Numbered from the stretch's first letter, positions 7,088 through 16,025 are shown. The stretch: DNA of 64,000 nt from Streptomyces marincola (GCF_020410765.1 NZ_CP084541.1:496001-560000); one strand, 5' to 3'. Notes: a model not told the origin generated them from the sequence alone. Made by a program: numbers and translations.

Positions 7088-9325
7088 ATGCGAGGCTTTC
7101 ACGGCACCGGGCCTGCGGGCCGGGAGAACCAGGCGACCGGCCGCGGCTCGGGCAACCTGCCGGCCGAGCTGACCCGGTTCATCGGTCGGCACACCGAAGT
7201 GGGCTCGATTGTGCAGCAGTTGACGGAGTCACGGCTGGTGACGGTGACGGGGGTCGGCGGGGTCGGCAAGTCGCGGTGCGCGATGCGGGCCGCCCGGGAG
7301 TTGCAGGAACGCTTTTGCGACGGCGTCTGGCTGGTCGAACTGGCCACGGTGCGCGACGCGGAGCTGCTCGATCACGCCGTCGTCGACGCGCTGGGGCTCA
7401 CCGACCACACCGGCAGGCCGCCGCGCACGGTCCTGGTGGAACGGCTGGCCGGCCGGCGCCTGCTGCTCGTCCTCGACGGCTTCGAGCACCTCGTCGAGCC
7501 GTCCGCCGAACTGGTCCACGACCTGCTGCGCCGGGCGCCCGGCCTGCGGGTGCTCGCCACCGGGCGCCGCCCGTTGGGGGTGACGGGCGAACGGCTGTAC
7601 CCGCTGCCGCCGCTGGCGGCACCGGCGCCCCGCCCCGACGAGGAGGACGCGAGCGCGCCGCTGAGCGAGGCGGCCTGGCTGTTCGCCGACCGGGCCGCCG
7701 CCGTGCTGCCCGGCTTCGCTATCGGCGCGGAGAACTACCGGGTGGTCGCCGAGCTGTGCCACCGGCTCGACGGCATCCCGCTGGCACTCGAACTGGCCGC
7801 GGGCCGGCTGCGGACCCTTTCGCTCGGGCAGGCGCTCGACCGGCTCGGCGACCGGTTCCGGCTGCTGGTCGGGGGCAGCAGGGACGCCCCGCACCACCAC
7901 CAGACGATGCGCACGGCGATCGGCTGGAGCCACGAGCTGTGCACGCCGGCCCAGCGGCTGCTGTGGGCCAGGCTCTCCGTCTTCGCCGGGCACTTCGACC
8001 TGGAGGCGGCCGAGTACGTCTGCTCGGGGCCCGACCTCGGCGCGGACGAGGTGCTCGACGTCCTGACGGAGCTGGTCGCGCAGTCGGTCGTGACGCGCGA
8101 GGACGGCGCCTCGGGCGTGCGGTACCGGCTGCTTGAGACCCTGCGCGCCTACGGGGCCGACTGGCTCGCGGCGACGGGCGACACGGCACGTCTGCGCCGC
8201 CGGCACCGCGACTGGTACACGGGCCTGGTCACATGGTGCGAACTTGAGTGGTTCAGCCCGCGGCAGGCGGAGGTGGCGCGGCGCATCGAGGACGAGATGC
8301 CGAACCTGCGGGCCACCCTGGAGTTCGCCCTCGACCACGAGCGGGACGCGCGCCTGGCCCTCTACCTGACCGGCACGCTGTGGTTCGGCTGGGTCGGCTG
8401 CGGGCGGCTCGGCGAGGGCGCGCACTGGCTGGGGCGGGCGCTGCAACTGGAGACGGAGCACGAGGAGGCGCGGCTGAAGGCCCTGTGGGTGGCCGGCTAC
8501 GTCGCCGTCCTGCGGGGCGACACCGTGAGCGCGCTCTCCGCCCTGCACGAGTGCCAGGAGGGCGCGGAGCGGACCGGCAGCGCGCGGGCCGCCGCCTACG
8601 CCGACCACCGCAACGGCTGTCTCGCGCTGATCAGCGACGAGACCCAGCGCGCGGAACGGCTGCTGCGGGCCGCGCTCGACCGGTTCGCGGAGATCGGCGA
8701 GCTGAACAGCGACGTGCTGATGTGCCAGGCCCAACTGGCCATGGCCGTCGCGTTCCAGGGCGACCTGGCGGGCGCGGTCGGGCTGTGCGAGGAGGCCAGG
8801 CGCATCTGCGAGGAGCACGGCGAGCAGTGGGCCCGCACCTACGCGCTGTACGTGCTGGGCTTCGCCGCGTGGAGCCGGGGCGACACGGTGGAGGCCAGGC
8901 ATCTCATGGAGACGTCGCTGCCCGTGAACCACGCCTTCCGCGACCTGGTGGGCACCGTGCTCGCGCTTGAACTCCTCGCGGGGGTCACGGCGACCGAGGG
9001 CGACCCGGGCGAGGCGGCCGTTCTCCAGGGCGCCGCGGCACGGCTGTGGCGCTCGGTGGGCATGAGGCTGTTCGGCTCGGTCTACTTCAACGCCCCGCAC
9101 GTCCAGTGCGAGCGGCTGCTGCGGCGCCAGCTCGGCACCGCGAGGTTCACCGAGTGCTTCGAGGAGGGGCGGCGCCTGGACACCGACGCCGCGGTCGCGC
9201 GTGCGCTGCGGCGCCGCGCGGCGGGGCCCACGTCGTCGGGCACCGGGACCCCTTCCGCGCCCGCGGCCGTCGGCCGCCCGGACCGCGGGGGGACCGGGCG
9301 GCGGGGCGGCGGTCAGCGGGCGTAG
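7088..9325 (+). CDS. STAND/AfsR-type NTPase with TPR-like C-terminus, no DNA-binding domain
   Basis: 745 residues resembling the ATPase module of AfsR/LAL-type regulators. A P-loop GVGGVGKS is at 55-62, Walker B RLLLVLDGFEHL at about 123-134 (most relatives have DNCEHL here), then LRVLATGRRPLGVTGE and a GIPLALELAAGRL helix typical of the AAA/NB-ARC boundary. A winged-helix-like RYRLLETLRAYG precedes an alpha-helical TPR-like array from about residue 400. The N-terminal SARP/BTAD domain and the C-terminal LuxR helix-turn-helix of full regulators are both absent. The ATG at 7088 was chosen because the homologous region begins just after it. It is divergent from the alaS operon, and its 3' end overlaps the convergent rpsD gene by 13 bp. 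It could be a signal-transducing scaffold or a degenerate regulator. Confidence 0.85.
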   Translation: MRGFHGTGPAGRENQATGRGSGNLPAELTRFIGRHTEVGSIVQQLTESRLVTVTGVGGVGKSRCAMRAARELQERFCDGVWLVELATVRDAELLDHAVVDALGLTDHTGRPPRTVLVERLAGRRLLLVLDGFEHLVEPSAELVHDLLRRAPGLRVLATGRRPLGVTGERLYPLPPLAAPAPRPDEEDASAPLSEAAWLFADRAAAVLPGFAIGAENYRVVAELCHRLDGIPLALELAAGRLRTLSLGQALDRLGDRFRLLVGGSRDAPHHHQTMRTAIGWSHELCTPAQRLLWARLSVFAGHFDLEAAEYVCSGPDLGADEVLDVLTELVAQSVVTREDGASGVRYRLLETLRAYGADWLAATGDTARLRRRHRDWYTGLVTWCELEWFSPRQAEVARRIEDEMPNLRATLEFALDHERDARLALYLTGTLWFGWVGCGRLGEGAHWLGRALQLETEHEEARLKALWVAGYVAVLRGDTVSALSALHECQEGAERTGSARAAAYADHRNGCLALISDETQRAERLLRAALDRFAEIGELNSDVLMCQAQLAMAVAFQGDLAGAVGLCEEARRICEEHGEQWARTYALYVLGFAAWSRGDTVEARHLMETSLPVNHAFRDLVGTVLALELLAGVTATEGDPGEAAVLQGAAARLWRSVGMRLFGSVYFNAPHVQCERLLRRQLGTARFTECFEEGRRLDTDAAVARALRRRAAGPTSSGTGTPSAPAAVGRPDRGGTGRRGGGQRA
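9273..9302 (-). terminator. Possible rpsD terminator inside the 3' end of the ATPase gene
   Basis: Inverted repeat with 9-bp perfect arms GCCGCCCGG (9273-9281) and CCGGGCGGC (9294-9302) around a 12-nt loop, just 3' of the rpsD stop on the minus strand. It has no T-tract and lies within the coding end of the convergent gene, so it is only a candidate. Confidence 0.35.
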
Positions 9326-9924
9326 TACTCGACGACCAGCTGCTCGTCGCAGATCACAGGGATCTCACGGCGGTTGGGGTCCCGGTCCAGGCGGAACGCC
9401 AGGGCCTCAAGGTTGACCTGGAGGTAGCGCGGCGTCTCGCCCTCGCCCGCGTAGCCGCCCTCCCTGGCCACGAGGAACGGGTGCTTGGCGCGGCTGCGTT
9501 CGCGCACGGACACGACATCGTCGGGGCGGACCCGGAAGGACGGCTTGTCGACCTTGCGGCCGTTGACCGCGATGTGGCCGTGCACGACCATCTGGCGGGC
9601 CTGGTAGATCGTGCGGGCCAGCCCGGAGCGCAGCACCAGGGCGTCGAGGCGGCGCTCCAGCTCGATGATCAGCGCCTCGCCCGTCTTGCCCTCGACCTTG
9701 CGGGCGCGGTCGTAGGCGCGGGCCATCTGGCGCTCGCTGATGTCGTACTGGGCGCGCAGCCGCTGCTTCTCCAGCAGGCGCACCTTGTAGTCACTGGTCT
9801 GCTTCCGGCCGCGCCCGTGCTCCCCCGGCGGGTAGGGGCGCTTCTCGAAGTACTTCACGGCCTTCGGGGTCAGCGCGATGCCGAGGGCCCGGGACTTCTT
9901 GACCTTGGGACGCGACTGGTTCAC
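9313..9924 (-). CDS. rpsD: 30S ribosomal protein S4
   Basis: Primary 16S rRNA-binding protein of the 30S body. 203 residues; N-terminus MNQSRPKVKKSRALGIAL and the S4 RNA-binding domain around residues 90-155 (LERRLDALVLRSGLA, QARQMVVHGHIAVNGRKVD) are clear. The N-terminal zinc-binding cysteines found in C+ S4 proteins are missing, so this is the zinc-independent (C-) form. The gene is monocistronic and away from the main rpsK-rpoA cluster, as usual in Streptomyces. It starts 22 bp from an iron box that belongs to the divergent gene. Start codon ATG with GGAGGT-like sequence upstream. Confidence 0.97.
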   Translation of the reverse strand: MNQSRPKVKKSRALGIALTPKAVKYFEKRPYPPGEHGRGRKQTSDYKVRLLEKQRLRAQYDISERQMARAYDRARKVEGKTGEALIIELERRLDALVLRSGLARTIYQARQMVVHGHIAVNGRKVDKPSFRVRPDDVVSVRERSRAKHPFLVAREGGYAGEGETPRYLQVNLEALAFRLDRDPNRREIPVICDEQLVVEYYAR

Positions 9925-9946
9925 GTTGAACGAACCTCCATGTAAG

Positions 9947-9965
9947 TTAGGTGAGCCTTACCTTA
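9947..9965 (+). promoter_or_regulatory. Iron box (DmdR/DtxR-type operator)
   Basis: The 19-bp element TTAGGTGAGCCTTACCTTA, read on the other strand as TAAGGTAAGGCTCACCTAA, differs at two positions from the streptomycete DmdR1 iron box TTAGGTTAGGCTCACCTAA. It lies 15 bp before the start of the DUF2470 gene and 23 bp before rpsD. The position suits repression of the plus-strand gene when iron is sufficient. The consensus is established; its activity here is inferred. Confidence 0.8.
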
Positions 9966-9979
9966 GCTGAGGAGTGCGC

Positions 9980-10858
9980 ATGATTCGACCTGGGAGCCCC
10001 ATGCCCGGCACCGGACACCGCGACCCGGAGGACCTCCCGCGCCCCGACGAGGAGCCCCGGCAGCCGTCGGCGGCCGAGCGGGTGCGCACCCTGCTGGCCT
10101 CCAACGCGTCCGCGACCCTGACCATTCCTGGGGCCGACCAGGACGATCCCGCCGCCTGGCAGCTCGACCACCGGGTCGTCGCCCCCTCCGGCGACGTCTA
10201 CCTGCTGGCCGCCCCCGGGTCCCCCGCGGCACGCATCGCCGCGCACGCGCTCGACGACGAACTCACGGCAGTGATCGAGCTCACGGACGTCGCCCCCGTC
10301 GCCGTTCCCCAGCGTATCCGGGGGCGCGGCTGGGTGGCGGGCTGGCTCACCACCGCGTCGGACCAGGAACGGCACACCGCGCTGCGGCTGCTCACCGACC
10401 GCTATCCGGCGCTGGACGCGCTGCCCGGCACCCGGCCGGCCGCCTCGCCCGCCGCCACCGGACGCGTGCTGCGGCTCGAAGTGGGCGAGGCGTTCACCGA
10501 CGACCTGTGGGGCGCGTGCCACGTGGAACCCGAGGAGTTCGCCGAGGCGGCGCCCGACCCGTTGGCCAGGCACGAGGCGGACCTGCTCCAGCACCTCGCC
10601 GCCGCCCACGGGGCCCAGCTCCGCACCCTCTGCACGCTGCTCGGGGACGGCCCCGCGACGTGCGGGCCACCGTACGGGCAGGGCGGCACCCCCTGGGAGA
10701 CGGTCGTGCCGCTCGGCCTCGACCGCTTCGGCCTGCGGGTCCGCTTCCGGGCCGGAGCGGCCTGCTTCGACGCCAGGTTCGAGTTCCCCGAGCCGGTGCG
10801 CGACCTCACCCAGCTCCGCCGCGCGATGCGGCAGCTGTTCGAGGCGGCGGGCACCTGA
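9980..10858 (+). CDS. DUF2470 protein, putative iron-regulated heme-handling protein
   Basis: 292 residues. The C-terminal part (VGEAFTDDLWGACHVEPEEF, then ADLLQHLAAAHGAQL) fits DUF2470, the domain at the end of HugZ/HutZ-type heme oxygenases and of glutamyl-tRNA reductase-binding proteins; the N-terminal part resembles the split-barrel flavin/heme-binding half (ERVRTLLASNASATLTIPG). The ATG at 9980 is preceded by GAGGAG at a 5-6 nt spacing; a GTG at 9974 is a weaker alternative. A near-consensus iron box directly upstream implies derepression under iron starvation, in keeping with iron release from heme or heme trafficking. No conserved catalytic residue can be asserted from sequence alone. 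Confidence 0.8.
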   Translation: MIRPGSPMPGTGHRDPEDLPRPDEEPRQPSAAERVRTLLASNASATLTIPGADQDDPAAWQLDHRVVAPSGDVYLLAAPGSPAARIAAHALDDELTAVIELTDVAPVAVPQRIRGRGWVAGWLTTASDQERHTALRLLTDRYPALDALPGTRPAASPAATGRVLRLEVGEAFTDDLWGACHVEPEEFAEAAPDPLARHEADLLQHLAAAHGAQLRTLCTLLGDGPATCGPPYGQGGTPWETVVPLGLDRFGLRVRFRAGAACFDARFEFPEPVRDLTQLRRAMRQLFEAAGT

Positions 10859-10885
10859 GCCGGACCGCGGCCCGGGGCGCGCGGG

Positions 10886-12253
10886 TCAGCCGCGCGGCTC
10901 CCGGCCCTCGCCCGCCAGCCGGTGCCTGACCCGGTCGAGCACCTCCCCGTACCGCGCCTCCGCGCCGTGCCCGGTCGGCCGGTAGTACCGCTTGCCGTGC
11001 ACGGCGTCCGGCGCGTACTGCTGGGCCGCGATGCCGCCGGGCAGGTCGTGCGGGTACTGGTAGCCGGCCCCGTGGCCGAGCCGTTCCGCGCCCCGGTAGT
11101 GGCTGTCGCGCAGGTGCGCGGGCACGGGCCCGGCCAGCCCCGCCCTGATGTCCGCCTGCGCCTCGCCGATGGCGACGACGGCCGCGTTGGACTTCGGCGC
11201 CAGCGCGAGCGCGATGGTGGCGTGGCTCAGGGTGATCGCCGCCTCCGGGAAGCCGATCATGGCGACCGCCTGCGCCGCGGCGACCGCCGTCGGCAGCGCC
11301 GTCGGGTCCGCCATGCCGATGTCCTCGCTCGCCGAGATCATCAGCCGCCTGGCGATGAACCTCGGGTCCTCCCCCGCCTCCACCATCCGCGCCAGGTAGT
11401 GCAGTGCGGCGTCCACGTCCGAGCCGCGGATCGACTTGATGAACGCGCTCGCCACGTCGTAGTGCTGGTCGCCGTCCCTGTCGTAGCGCACCGCCGCGCG
11501 GTCCACCGCCTCCTCAAGCGTCGACAGGGTGAGCTCGGACTCCCCCTTCTCCAGGGCCGCGCCCGCACCCGCCTCAAGCGCCGTCAACGCGCGCCTGGCG
11601 TCGCCGCCCGCGACGCGCAGCAGGTGCCCCTCGCTCTCGGCCGGCAGCGCCACCGCGCCGCCGAGCCCGCGCTCGTCGGCCACCGCCCGGCGCAGCAGCC
11701 CGCGCAGGTCGTCCTCGGTGAGCGGTTCGAGCGTCAGCAGCAGCGACCGGGAGAGCAGCGGGGAGATCACCGAGAAGTGCGGGTTCTCCGTGGTGGCCGC
11801 GATGAGGGTGACCCAGCGGTTCTCCACGGCCGGCAGCAAGGAGTCCTGCTGGGCCTTGCTGAACCGGTGGATCTCGTCGAGGAACAGGACCGTGTCCTTG
11901 CCGTACGCCCCCGAGGAGCGCCGCGCCCCGTCGATGACGGCCCGTACCTCCTTGCCCCCCGCGGTGATCGCGGACAGCTCCACGAAACGCTTGTCGGTGG
12001 CCTGGCTCACCACGTAGGCGAGCGTGGTCTTCCCCGTGCCCGGCGGGCCCCACAGGATGACGGAGGACGGCCCGGCCGGGCCTCCGCCGCGCTCGCCGAC
12101 CAGGCGGCGCAGGGGCGACCCCGGGCGCAGCAGGTGCTGCTGGCCCACGACCTCGTCCAGGGTGCGCGGGCGCATGCGGACCGCCAGCGGCCGGGCTGAC
12201 ACGTCCTTTTCCGCGCGCTCCTCGGCGGCGGCGGTGAACAGATCGGGCTCCAC
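10886..12253 (-). CDS. rarA: Replication-associated recombination protein A (AAA+ ATPase)
   Basis: Clamp-loader-like AAA+ ATPase (MgsA/RarA/WRNIP1 family) acting at stalled replication forks. 455 residues, full length. Walker A GPPGTGKT at 69-76, Walker B VLFLDEIHRF, sensor region IAATTENPHFSV, and the C-terminal tetramerisation region with HYLARMVEAGEDPRFIARRL and ASEDIG are visible. The gene converges with the DUF2470 gene (27 bp between stops) and lies downstream of the VKOR-like gene. Firm call. Confidence 0.95.
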   Translation of the reverse strand: MEPDLFTAAAEERAEKDVSARPLAVRMRPRTLDEVVGQQHLLRPGSPLRRLVGERGGGPAGPSSVILWGPPGTGKTTLAYVVSQATDKRFVELSAITAGGKEVRAVIDGARRSSGAYGKDTVLFLDEIHRFSKAQQDSLLPAVENRWVTLIAATTENPHFSVISPLLSRSLLLTLEPLTEDDLRGLLRRAVADERGLGGAVALPAESEGHLLRVAGGDARRALTALEAGAGAALEKGESELTLSTLEEAVDRAAVRYDRDGDQHYDVASAFIKSIRGSDVDAALHYLARMVEAGEDPRFIARRLMISASEDIGMADPTALPTAVAAAQAVAMIGFPEAAITLSHATIALALAPKSNAAVVAIGEAQADIRAGLAGPVPAHLRDSHYRGAERLGHGAGYQYPHDLPGGIAAQQYAPDAVHGKRYYRPTGHGAEARYGEVLDRVRHRLAGEGREPRG

Positions 12254-12298
12254 GCCACCGACCCTAAGTCACACCACCGACAGCCGGGCGGGCCAGGG

Positions 12299-12940
12299 TC
12301 AGCTGGTCCAGAAGTCCCACCAGCGGGTCAGGATGAGCATGCCGATGATGCCCAGGTGCACCGCGGGGATCAGCCAGTGGAACTCCTCCATCGTCCGCCT
12401 GACGCCCTGCGGCACGGGGAGGAAGCCGTGCCGCACGTTGTGCAGCGTGGTGTACCAGAACATGACGATGGTCGCGGCCCAGGCCAGGCAGCACCACAGG
12501 CACAGCGCGTTGATCTCGTACAGCGACTGGTACTGGAGCCAGGTGCAGAAGGCGACCCCGAACAGCGTGCCGCCCTGGAGGCCGAGCCAGAACCAGCGCC
12601 GGTAGGCGGCGCCGGCCAGCAGCCCCATGCCGATGGCGACCACGGCTCCGTAGGTCACCAGGCCGAGCATCGGGTTCGGGAAGCCGAAGACCTCCGCCTG
12701 GTCGCTCTCCATGATGTTGCCGCAGGAGACCACCGGGTTGAGGCTGCACGCGGGCGTGAAGTCCGGATCCTCAAGCAGATGGAACTTGTCCAGCACGATG
12801 ACCCACGAGGCCAGCAGGCCCGCGAGGCCGGTGACCACGAGCGTCAGCGCGAAGCCGCGCCCGGCCCCCACGGGCCCGTGTCCGCCGCCCTCGTCCGTCG
12901 CCCCCCGCGGGCGGGCCACGTCCATCGCCGATGCTGCCAT
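12299..12940 (-). CDS. Vitamin K epoxide reductase (VKOR) family membrane protein
   Basis: Integral membrane thiol oxidoreductase that re-oxidises DsbA-like partners with quinone, supporting disulfide formation outside the membrane. 213 residues with about five membrane helices. The redox CxxC is CLWC at about 147-150, and the loop cysteine pair is at about 65 and 73 (PACSLNPVVSCGN). The ATG at 12940 is preferred; a GTG 60 bp upstream (13000) is in frame but lacks a ribosome-binding site. No DsbA partner is adjacent, though the window encodes a DsbA/FrnE-like protein near 40.5 kb. Confidence 0.9.
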   Translation of the reverse strand: MAASAMDVARPRGATDEGGGHGPVGAGRGFALTLVVTGLAGLLASWVIVLDKFHLLEDPDFTPACSLNPVVSCGNIMESDQAEVFGFPNPMLGLVTYGAVVAIGMGLLAGAAYRRWFWLGLQGGTLFGVAFCTWLQYQSLYEINALCLWCCLAWAATIVMFWYTTLHNVRHGFLPVPQGVRRTMEEFHWLIPAVHLGIIGMLILTRWWDFWTS

Positions 12941-13036
12941 CTCGTCATCCGCTCTCGTTCGGTCCTGCTGCCCATTCTGCCTCAGTGACCCAACGCTCAC
13001 ACCGCGCCGATGTCAACCGGCCACGGGTCCCGGCCG

Positions 13037-14314
13037 TCACCCCAGCCGGCGCCGCAGGTCCTCGACGACGTCCGACAGCGCGACCGGCGTCTGCTCGCCG
13101 CTTTCCAGGTCCTTGAGCTGGACCACGCCGTCGGCGAGATCGCGCTCGCCGGCGACCAGCGCGAACCTGGCGCCACTGCGGTTGGCGGACTTCATGGCCG
13201 ACTTCACGCCGCGCCCGCCGTAGCCGAAGTCGGCGGCGACGCCCGCCCTGCGCAGCGCGGTGACCACGGTGAACAGCTCCCGCCTCGCCCGGTCCCCGAG
13301 CGGGACGGCGAACACGTCCGTGGCCGGGGCCGCGGCCGGGGCCGCGCCCTCCGCGCGCAGCGCGAGCAGGGTCCGGTCCACGCCGATGGCCCAGCCGACC
13401 GAGGGGAGCGGCGGACCGCCCAGCATCTCCGACAGCCCGTCGTAGCGCCCACCGCCGCCGACGGCCGACTGCGAGCCCAGCCCGTCGTGTACGAATTCGA
13501 ACGTAGTGCGGGTGTAGTAATCCAGGCCGCGGACGAGCCGTTCGTCATCCGTGAAGGCGACGCCCGCGTCCGTGAGCAGCTCACGCACCTGCTCGTGGTA
13601 CTCCTTGCACGCCTCGCACAGGTGGTCGCGCATCGCCGGGGCCCCGGCGAGCTGCCGCCGCACGCTCTCCCGCTTGTCGTCCAGCACGCGCAGCGGGTTG
13701 ACCTCGATGCGGGCCCGCGTCTCCTCGTCGAGGTCGAGCCCCCGGAGGAAGTCCTGGAGCGCCGTCCGGTAGGCGGGCCGGCAGGCGCGGTCGCCCAGCG
13801 AGTTCAGCAGGAGCCGCACGCCGGTCAGGCCGAGCGAACGGTACGCGTCGGCGGCCAGGATGATCAGTTCGGCGTCGAGCGCGGGGTCCTCCGTGCCGAT
13901 GGCCTCGGCGCCGATCTGCGAGAAGTGCCGGTAGCGGCCGGCCTGCGGGCGCTCGTACCGGTAGTACGTGCCCGAGTACCAGAGCTTGACCGGCAGGTTG
14001 CCCGCCCGGTGCAGGTTCGCCTGGAGGGTGGCCCGCAGCACGGACGCGGTGCCCTCGGGGCGCAGCGCGAGGCGCGTGCCCCCCTTGGTGGTGAGGGTGT
14101 ACATCTCCTTGGTCACGATGTCGGTGGACTCACCGACACCGCGGGAGAACAGCTCGACGTGCTCGAAGCCCGGCGTCTCGGCGTAGCCGTAGCCCGCGGC
14201 GCGCAGCGGCGCGGCGAGTGCCTCGCGCACGGCGAGAACGGCCGCCGAGTCGGGCGGCAGCAGGTCGTAGGTGCCTTTGGGGGCGGAGAAAGTGCTCACG
14301 GAAGGGGTCTTCAC
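13037..14314 (-). CDS. hisS: Histidyl-tRNA synthetase
   Basis: Class II synthetase charging tRNA-His. 425 residues. N-terminus FSAPKGTYDLLPPDSA, motif 2 region RPEGTASVLRA, histidine-binding RGLDYYTRTTFEF and the motif 3 segment VGWAIGVDRTLLALR are present, followed by an anticodon-binding domain with the KSAMKSANRSGARFALVAG stretch. The GTG start overlaps the stop of the upstream MBL hydrolase gene by 4 bp (GTGA), a pairing conserved in Streptomyces. Confidence 0.97.
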   Translation of the reverse strand: MKTPSVSTFSAPKGTYDLLPPDSAAVLAVREALAAPLRAAGYGYAETPGFEHVELFSRGVGESTDIVTKEMYTLTTKGGTRLALRPEGTASVLRATLQANLHRAGNLPVKLWYSGTYYRYERPQAGRYRHFSQIGAEAIGTEDPALDAELIILAADAYRSLGLTGVRLLLNSLGDRACRPAYRTALQDFLRGLDLDEETRARIEVNPLRVLDDKRESVRRQLAGAPAMRDHLCEACKEYHEQVRELLTDAGVAFTDDERLVRGLDYYTRTTFEFVHDGLGSQSAVGGGGRYDGLSEMLGGPPLPSVGWAIGVDRTLLALRAEGAAPAAAPATDVFAVPLGDRARRELFTVVTALRRAGVAADFGYGGRGVKSAMKSANRSGARFALVAGERDLADGVVQLKDLESGEQTPVALSDVVEDLRRRLG

Positions 14315-15024
14315 ATTCCTGTTCGCGGGGCCGCGTCGGCCGCGGGTCCCCGGCCGGCGGCCAGGTCCCGGAGAAACGGGTTGCTGGCGCGCTCGCGTCC
14401 GATGGTGGTCTGGGGTCCATGCCCGGAGAGCACCACGGTCGAGTCGGCGAGCGGCAGGCAGACACGGGCCAGCGACCGCAGGATCTCGGCGTGGTCCCCG
14501 CCGGGCAGATCGGTGCGTCCGATGGAGCCGGCGAACAGCAGGTCGCCCGAGAACAGCACCGGCGGAACGTCCGCCTGCTCGGGCAGCTTGAAGGCCACCG
14601 ACCCCTTGGTATGGCCCGGCGCGTGCGCGACGGTGAACTCAAGGCCCGCGAGCGACAGCTCCGCGCCGTCGCCCAGCTCGCGCAGGTCGTCCGGCTCCCC
14701 CACGGTCAGCTCGCCGAGCAGCGGGGCACCGAGCCGGACGCCGAGCGCCTTCTCCGGGTCGCTGAGCATGAAGCGGTCCGACGGGTGGATCCAGGCCGGC
14801 ACGCCGTTGGCCCCGCAGACGGGGACGACCGAGGCGACGTGGTCGATGTGGCCGTGCGTGAGGATCACCGCCACCGGCTTGAGCCGGTGCTTCGCGATCG
14901 TCTCCTCCACACCGGGCGCGGCCCGGTGCCCGGGGTCGATGATGACGCATTCCTCACCCGCCGCGGGGGCGACCAGGTAGCAGTTGGTCCCCCAGGCCCC
15001 GGCGGGAAAGCCAGCGATGAGCAC
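14311..15024 (-). CDS. Metallo-beta-lactamase-fold hydrolase (glyoxalase II-like)
   Basis: 237 residues. The metal-binding THGHIDH motif (His57, His59, Asp61, His62) is intact; HAPGHTKGS supplies the next ligand, FSGDLLFAGSIGRTDL the bridging Asp, and LSGHGPQTT the final His. This pattern fits small glyoxalase II-like hydrolases. The GTG at 15024 was chosen because AAGGACG precedes it and the conserved GFPAGAWGTNCYLV begins there; the frame is open further upstream without support. It overlaps hisS and is divergent from the cyclophilin gene. The substrate is unknown. Confidence 0.88.
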   Translation of the reverse strand: MLIAGFPAGAWGTNCYLVAPAAGEECVIIDPGHRAAPGVEETIAKHRLKPVAVILTHGHIDHVASVVPVCGANGVPAWIHPSDRFMLSDPEKALGVRLGAPLLGELTVGEPDDLRELGDGAELSLAGLEFTVAHAPGHTKGSVAFKLPEQADVPPVLFSGDLLFAGSIGRTDLPGGDHAEILRSLARVCLPLADSTVVLSGHGPQTTIGRERASNPFLRDLAAGRGPAADAAPRTGM

Positions 15025-15164
15025 GGTCGTCCTTCGGTCGTCGTGGCGGTGCGGCTGTGAAGAGAGCCTACCGGCGGCGGTGCAGCCCGGGCGAACCCGT
15101 ATACGGTGACGCCACGCGGCCGGTCGGCAGCAACGTCGGGACAGTCGAGACAAGGGAGTGCGCG

Positions 15165-16025
15165 GTGGTCAGCAAGGAGCAGCGCCGCAAGCAGCTCGCG
15201 CGGGCGAAGTTCGAACGGCAGCAGGAGCGCAGGGCCCGCAGGGCGCAGCGCGGCCGACGGCGCCGGATCGTGCTCGTCGCCCTGCTCGTGGTGCTCGTCG
15301 CGGGCGGCGGAACGGCGTGGGCGGTGCTGAGCAGGGACGACGACGGGCAGTCGGACCAGGCCGGTGACGGCGCGACGGCGGAGCCGACGGCCGAGCCGAC
15401 CGAGCCGGCGCCCGACCCGTGCGACGAGCCGCAGCCGGGCGAGCCGTCCACGCAGACCTGGGAGGAGGAGCCGGAGTTGACGGTGGACACGGGCACCGAC
15501 CACCTGATGCGGCTGCGCACCTCGTGCGGCGACATCGGGATCACCATGGACACCGAGGCGGCGCCGCGCACGGTGAACTCGTTCGCCTTCCTCGCCGGCG
15601 AGGGGTATTTCGACCACTCCCGCTGCCACCGCCTGGTCACGGAGGGCATCCACGTGCTCCAGTGCGGCGATCCCACGGGCACCGGGGCGGGCAGCCCGGG
15701 GTACACCATCCCGGACGAGAACCTGGACGACCCGGACGTGGCGGACGGCGTCTACCCGGCGGGCACCGTCGCGATGGCGAACCAGTACAACCCGCAGGAC
15801 GACAGCGGGCGCGACAGCGGCAGCAGCCAGTTCTTCATCGTCTACGAGGACAGCCAACTGCCGCCGGACTACACCCCGTTCGGCACCGTGACCGAGGGCC
15901 TCGACGTGGTCGAGCTGATCGCCGAGGCCGGTGCGGCGCCGCCGGATCCGGCATCGGGGAACACAGCGCCGCACGCGACCGTCGTCATCAACGAGGCCAC
16001 CGTGGAACCGGTGGGCTCCGAGTGA
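15165..16025 (+). CDS. Membrane-anchored peptidyl-prolyl cis-trans isomerase (cyclophilin)
   Basis: 286 residues. A very basic cytoplasmic N-terminus (RRKQLARAKFERQQERRARR) leads into one membrane helix (IVLVALLVVLVAGGGTAWAV, about 35-54), then an acidic/proline linker and an extracytoplasmic cyclophilin domain. RTVNSFAFLAGEGYFD, CHRLV and GSSQFFIVYED correspond to family motifs, though the active-site region reads SRCHRLV, where classical enzymes have FHRVI. The GTG at 15165 is supported by AAGGGAG six bases upstream. It probably acts as a foldase for exported proteins. Confidence 0.88.
   Translation: MVSKEQRRKQLARAKFERQQERRARRAQRGRRRRIVLVALLVVLVAGGGTAWAVLSRDDDGQSDQAGDGATAEPTAEPTEPAPDPCDEPQPGEPSTQTWEEEPELTVDTGTDHLMRLRTSCGDIGITMDTEAAPRTVNSFAFLAGEGYFDHSRCHRLVTEGIHVLQCGDPTGTGAGSPGYTIPDENLDDPDVADGVYPAGTVAMANQYNPQDDSGRDSGSSQFFIVYEDSQLPPDYTPFGTVTEGLDVVELIAEAGAAPPDPASGNTAPHATVVINEATVEPVGSE

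Noticed and set aside
7229..9100. 623-codon minus-strand frame opposite the STAND ATPase
   Set aside because: Lacks any motif and is an antisense shadow; the plus frame has a P-loop and Walker B.
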